A DNA stretch of 60,168 bases, from the NCBI GenBank assembly GCA_002104905.1, contig MCFE01000543.1:1-60168 (forward strand). Direction: 5' to 3'. How positions within the stretch are numbered: the first letter of the stretch is position 1; the number at the start of each line of letters is the position of its first letter. This DNA is from Basidiobolus meristosporus CBS 931.73. Taxonomy: Eukaryota > Basidiobolomycota > Basidiobolomycetes > Basidiobolales > Basidiobolaceae. Positions 56,597 to 60,168 of the stretch are shown here, piece by piece. Made by a program: the position numbers and the translations under genes. Under the pieces are notes generated by a model, which worked only from the letters and a program-made list of their open reading frames with translations, was not told where the DNA came from and made no database searches.

Positions 56597-57238
56597 CTTG
56601 GGTAGACTTTTAGGGTCTACGGGCTGGGGGTGGTTTGGCTTTCTTCTTGTCAAAGACATGGGCAAACTCTTAATACTTGGCAGATATTCCATTGGAGGGG
56701 GTTCCCTCAGTGATGATAGGCTCCTGGGTCTGGGGTAGCATAGGAAAGGTGCTTCTTTACCTGAAAAATCAGGTGGTTTCATGGAGTTGACATGGTGGAT
56801 TCTGGGGAATGTCAGGATTTTGGTCTTCCAGTTGATAGCTGGGTTATGGTGACTAAGCCATGAGCTTCCAAGGACTATGAGGCAGTGGGGAGAGTTGATG
56901 ATGTTGATGGCTAGTGTCTTGTGGTGACCAGTACTGGACAGCTGGAGTAGACATGTCTCATTGGTAACAGCACCAGAAGAGAGGGATCTTCCATCAATAT
57001 CTTCTACTTGGACATGACAGGACTTAAGGACAGTGGGGATTTTGTGCTTCTGGTCATATGACTGGTTGATGAAACAGGAGGAAGCACCAGAATCTATGAG
57101 GGCAGGGACACAGACAGGGCTGGATTCAGGGATGTGGATGCTGACAGGCATTCTTAAGGACTGCATGGACTTGGTAGCATATGATTTTTCTTGAATGTGC
57201 TGAATTTTCATTGGAGGGTCCAGTTGCAAGTCTGTCAT
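56597..57238 (-). pseudogene. Gypsy-1b protease fragment
   Basis: The frame starts with an ATG at 57238 that overlaps the gag stop (AUGA). It matches Gypsy-1 Pol from QLDPPMK through [13 protein letters not shown] (protease motif near residue 50, intact) to the linker before reverse transcriptase ([11 protein letters not shown]). The open frame continues to 56525, but the last 20 or so codons read family A sequence. Reverse transcriptase is missing. Confidence 0.8.
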
Positions 57239-57262
57239 TGTAACTGGATATTGGAGTTTCCC
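57219..57262 (-). promoter_or_regulatory. Gypsy-1b gag-pol junction: GGGAAAC and AUGA
   Basis: The minus strand has GGGAAAC (57262-57256), the same spacing, and a shortened 7-bp stem TCCAGTT/AACTGGA. Here the gag stop TGA (57237-57235) overlaps an ATG (57238-57236) of the pol frame. In Gypsy-1 that ATG is CTG. Confidence 0.7.
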
Positions 57263-58170
57263 AATAATTCACAAGAAGACTGTTTGCTGGATGATTGCAG
57301 AAGCTTGAAGCTGGACTTCTTGTTAGGACAAGACTTGGCAAGGTGGCCTGGCTGGCCACAGTAGAGGCAGAGGTTTGCCTGTTGATGTCTAGATCTTTCT
57401 TCTTTTGTGAGTTTCTTATATTTAGCACTGTCAATTTGCATAGGATCATCAGGCTTAGTATTGGGTGACTGGATTATTGGGAAGGGGGTTGGCTGATAAA
57501 TATGTTGGAATTTCTGTTTCTTCTGGAAAAGACACACATTGTCACATTGGATTGCATTATGAATATCTTCACCCAAGGTGGTTGGGTCAGGGAGAGTGAG
57601 GAGTAGGTCATTGACTTCATCATTGAGCCCATCTTGAAATTGTCTAATTAGGGCAGCATCACCCCAAAGGCTCAAATCACTGGCTAGTAGCTAAAATTCA
57701 GAAGCATAAACAGATGCAGGTCTGTTTCCTTGCTTCAAGTTCTTGATCTTGTTGGCAGCAGTTCTGGCTTGGTCAATGTTGCCAAATGCTATCTCCATTT
57801 CTGTGAGGAAGGCATGGTTGTTGCTGAGTAGAGGGGAGTTGGTTTCCACCAAAGGGGAGAACCATTTCTGGGCAGTTCCAGTCAGCAGGTTAGATATATA
57901 ACCAACTTTTGCTTGATCTATTGGGAGCTGATTGGGTTGTAGTGACAAGTGGTGTTTCACTATGTGGATGAAACCTTGGAATTTACTCTGGGAGCCATTG
58001 AACTTGGTAGTGGAAGTGATCTTGGGATCATGGTAGGAGGGAGCCTGGATAGGCTGCTGAGCATTTTGGCTCTGGAGCTGAGCAAGAGAGTTTCTGAGGT
58101 CTGCATTGTCTTGTTGCAGCTGGGCAAAGGCAGCCATGAGACTTGCAAAGTTATACTCTGGGCTGGACAT
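57235..58170 (-). pseudogene. Gypsy-1b gag with one stop
   Basis: The ATG at 58170 starts a 311-codon frame with a single TAG at 57691-57693, where Gypsy-1 has Arg (YASEFRQL). The capsid-like region and the zinc knuckle [14 protein letters not shown] are retained. The shared start supports choosing 1269 in Gypsy-1. Confidence 0.85.
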
Positions 58171-58589
58171 GTCACAGTAGCAGGAGGCAGAGAAGTCTCT
58201 TGGACTTGTTCAGGAGTACTGGATATTGCTAGCTAATATGTGGATTATAAAGCCACTAGTTTGTCAAGAAAACAATTATTGAGCCACAATCTCCAACTGT
58301 GAATAAGTTAGCATCACTTCAGAAGGTACTGGCTTTAGTGTCCTTTGATAGAGTATTGTACTAAAGCTTTTAATACTGTAACAACTGTAAACTACACCAG
58401 CAGGGTAATAAAGTGAATGCAGCTTTGGCCAATAATCTTACAAAGGTAAAGTATCTTTGCCTTTAGAGGACAAGACTAGGGAAAGATTCAGGGTGATACT
58501 TACGGTAGGTATTCCTTTGCAAGTTCTTCTCAAGAACTTTGGGTAGAAGGCAGAGATCCACAGGTAAGTCAGGAGCAGTCTGATAAAAC

Positions 58590-59136
58590 TGTTATGAGTA
58601 AACATAAGGCAGGAGAGTAGAGCTAGGCAAGGCATGACCAGGAATGGACTTAGGTGCGGATCAACAAGGCCAGATGTGTTTCCAAGGCATGGCAGATTTC
58701 CAAGGCAAGGCTGTTTATTCAAGACCTGTGTTTATCAGACTGAGGAATACATAAGGGGGGATAAGACTATATATACTTTTTGGCAACATGGATGCCAAGA
58801 GATATTGGCTAATACTGATGAGGTTTTGAGGTGCGGCACAGTAAGAGTGGCAAGATAAAAATATACTAAAGAACAAACTAGAATATCACATGGGGATATG
58901 TCATGGGTCAGCTGATCATGTGACCAGGTCATGTGACATGTAATTACCATATATAGTATGGGACTGCATAAATTCTAATGGGAAGCTTCCATAGAATGTT
59001 CCATTGTGTAATGCTGACTTGGAGCTTTCAAGAAGTTACTAGAATGTAATAGAACCTTCTAGAAGGAACTAGGATTTCTTCACTGACTTGATTTGGCTAG
59101 AAAATTGGAGACCAGGGATGTCATGTGATCATGACA
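58590..59136 (-). repeat. Gypsy-1b 5' LTR
   Basis: 547 bp. On the minus strand it runs from TGTCATGATCACATGACA to CATAACA and is followed by TTTATCAGACT (58588-58578), the self-priming site. TATA (AGTATATATAG near 58765-58780), AATAAA and three RTCACRTG sites are kept. Confidence 0.88.
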
Positions 59137-60168
59137 TACACATTCTGATTGGCCTTGAGTTTTTTATGGTCCTATGGTAAGCTGGCTGTAAGGGGATGCC
59201 ATGCTAGACTTCTAGTGGCCTCTTGAATATAATCCCACTCTTGATCATTGCATGCAATGGCTTCACATATCTTCAATGTCTATTGATTTGTAGGCTTTGG
59301 TATAAACACCACAGTCTCTCCCTCCCATGCTATGAAAGGTTTGTCTTTGGACTTAATCTTTGGGCATTGTTGTTATGCTTCAAGGACTGTGTGGTGCTCC
59401 TCTGCAACTACACTGAGAAATGGCTCAATTCTTTGCTGTAACATTGAGCTACTTGAGTTCCTTCTGTACAGCAAAGAGACTGTGTTCCCTACTAGCAATA
59501 TCACCTGCTCTACACATATGCTTCACTCATTTAGTTTCTGGACTATTTCCTAATTCCTCTGGGGCATAGCATCTATCCTGTCAGCCACTGCACCTAGTTG
59601 CCTCATTAATGCTTTAGTATGAGCTGTCAACATACTTACTAATACAGGTGGTGGTGATGTTATAATGGCCACTTGTTGATTTTCAACCAAACATACTGCA
59701 CTTGCTAAATATGCATCTACCTGAGCATTATGATCAGCTTGCAGCTTCACAGAGATACTCATTTGCCTACTTGACTAGGACCCTGAGGAGTCTGCATTAT
59801 TACCATTGTTGGGCACACTCTTGACATGGCTTTTTTTGGTTGTAGCCCTGCTTGTTGCACTGAATATCAGAGCAAGTTGTTGCCCAACAATCCTTCTGCT
59901 GCTGTCAACAGTGGCTTTCAGTTGGGAACCAGGAAACTATGCTTTATTTTGTGGCAGAATAGAAAAGACTAGTAAGTATACATATATGATATCATAGCAT
60001 TACATTGTTTAATGTCAAACTGTTGGCCCCATGGAGATGACTACTTTGACTCAATGCCATAAGTGAAGAGAAAAAGGACCATGTGGCTATTGTTACAAGA
60101 CTCTCAGCCATGAAGCATGTAGGCAGCATAGGAGGTATTACAAGAGTCAAGGACAATGCTTTGCCACA
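59137..60168. repeat. Family A copy 3, proximal part, cut by window end
   Basis: Matches 6690-7740 of copy 1. Part of the long minus-strand gene is visible at 59550-59762 (70 codons: TAHTKALMRQLGAVADRIDA). The plus-strand Cys-rich gene begins near 60032 in mutated form (TGTGGCTATTG codes the GYC region) and leaves the window. Confidence 0.7.

Larger units (their letters stand above)
56596..59136 (-). mobile_element. Gypsy-1b: truncated relative of Gypsy-1
   Basis: Minus strand: 5' LTR (58590-59136), primer site, leader, gag and protease, ending abruptly near 56596 without reverse transcriptase, integrase or 3' LTR. Gag and protease are clearly related to Gypsy-1 but well diverged. The loss of its 3' half together with neighbouring family A sequence suggests a single deletion. 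Confidence 0.88.

Noticed and set aside
1-60168. RIP (CpA to TpA mutation) as the cause of decay
   Set aside because: CpA remains abundant throughout, while CpG is what is missing. CpG methylation decay explains the pattern better, though I could not compute indices.

Overview
This 60 kb window is almost entirely layered transposable elements, and I see no convincing host gene, tRNA or rRNA. The elements point to a filamentous fungus: a chromodomain Ty3/gypsy element of the self-priming Tf1/MAGGY type, Ty1/copia elements, PIF/Harbinger DNA transposons with derived MITEs, and a family resembling fungal CACTA/Plavaka-type transposases. CpG is strongly depleted (hand counts: 6 in 2101-2700, none in 33001-33600), which suggests long-term cytosine methylation and deamination. 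Genus and phylum cannot be decided from the sequence.

Layout. (1) 1-341 and 6244-8179: family A (divergent gene pair, unknown function), split by an apparently intact chromovirus, Gypsy-1 (342-6243; 521-bp LTRs, TSD GCTTG, open gag and pol). (2) 8180-10489: truncated copia, minus strand. (3) 10490-12085: family D (transposase-like). (4) 12086-14318: truncated Harbinger H1, ending inside a copia LTR remnant (14319-14622). (5) 14640-23720: family D, split by a full-length copia (15267-23041, TSD AATAC), itself split by a full-length Harbinger H2 (16366-19781). (6) 23727-24786: LTR-like unit of family G2. (7) 24870-33835: copia-2 copies, one carrying Gypsy-3 (25639-29417). (8) 33836-37620: degraded sequence, a family A fragment and a gag-protease remnant. 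(9) 37621-39900: uninterrupted family A copy. (10) 40047-43230: family D with a foldback MITE. (11) 44374-53524: foldback MITEs, then Harbinger H3, about 3.5 kb of element expanded to 8 kb by nested insertions. (12) 53753-55640: family D. (13) 55800-60168: family A, split by a truncated minus-strand relative of Gypsy-1.

How the parts interact. Gypsy-1 is the only element that looks able to move by itself: promoter, self-priming site, gag, a candidate -1 frameshift signal, complete pol with chromodomain, polypurine tract and near-identical LTRs. The Harbinger copies share their terminal repeats with a swarm of long-hairpin MITEs, so their transposase probably mobilised those MITEs. The nesting gives a relative chronology.

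The best candidates for something new are the gag-pol junction of Gypsy-1 (in-phase slippery heptamer, 6-nt spacer, perfect 10-bp hairpin whose loop holds the stop codon, and a sister copy with an overlapping AUGA stop-start), the unclassified family A, and the G2 LTR-like units that share their distal half with the Gypsy-1 leader.
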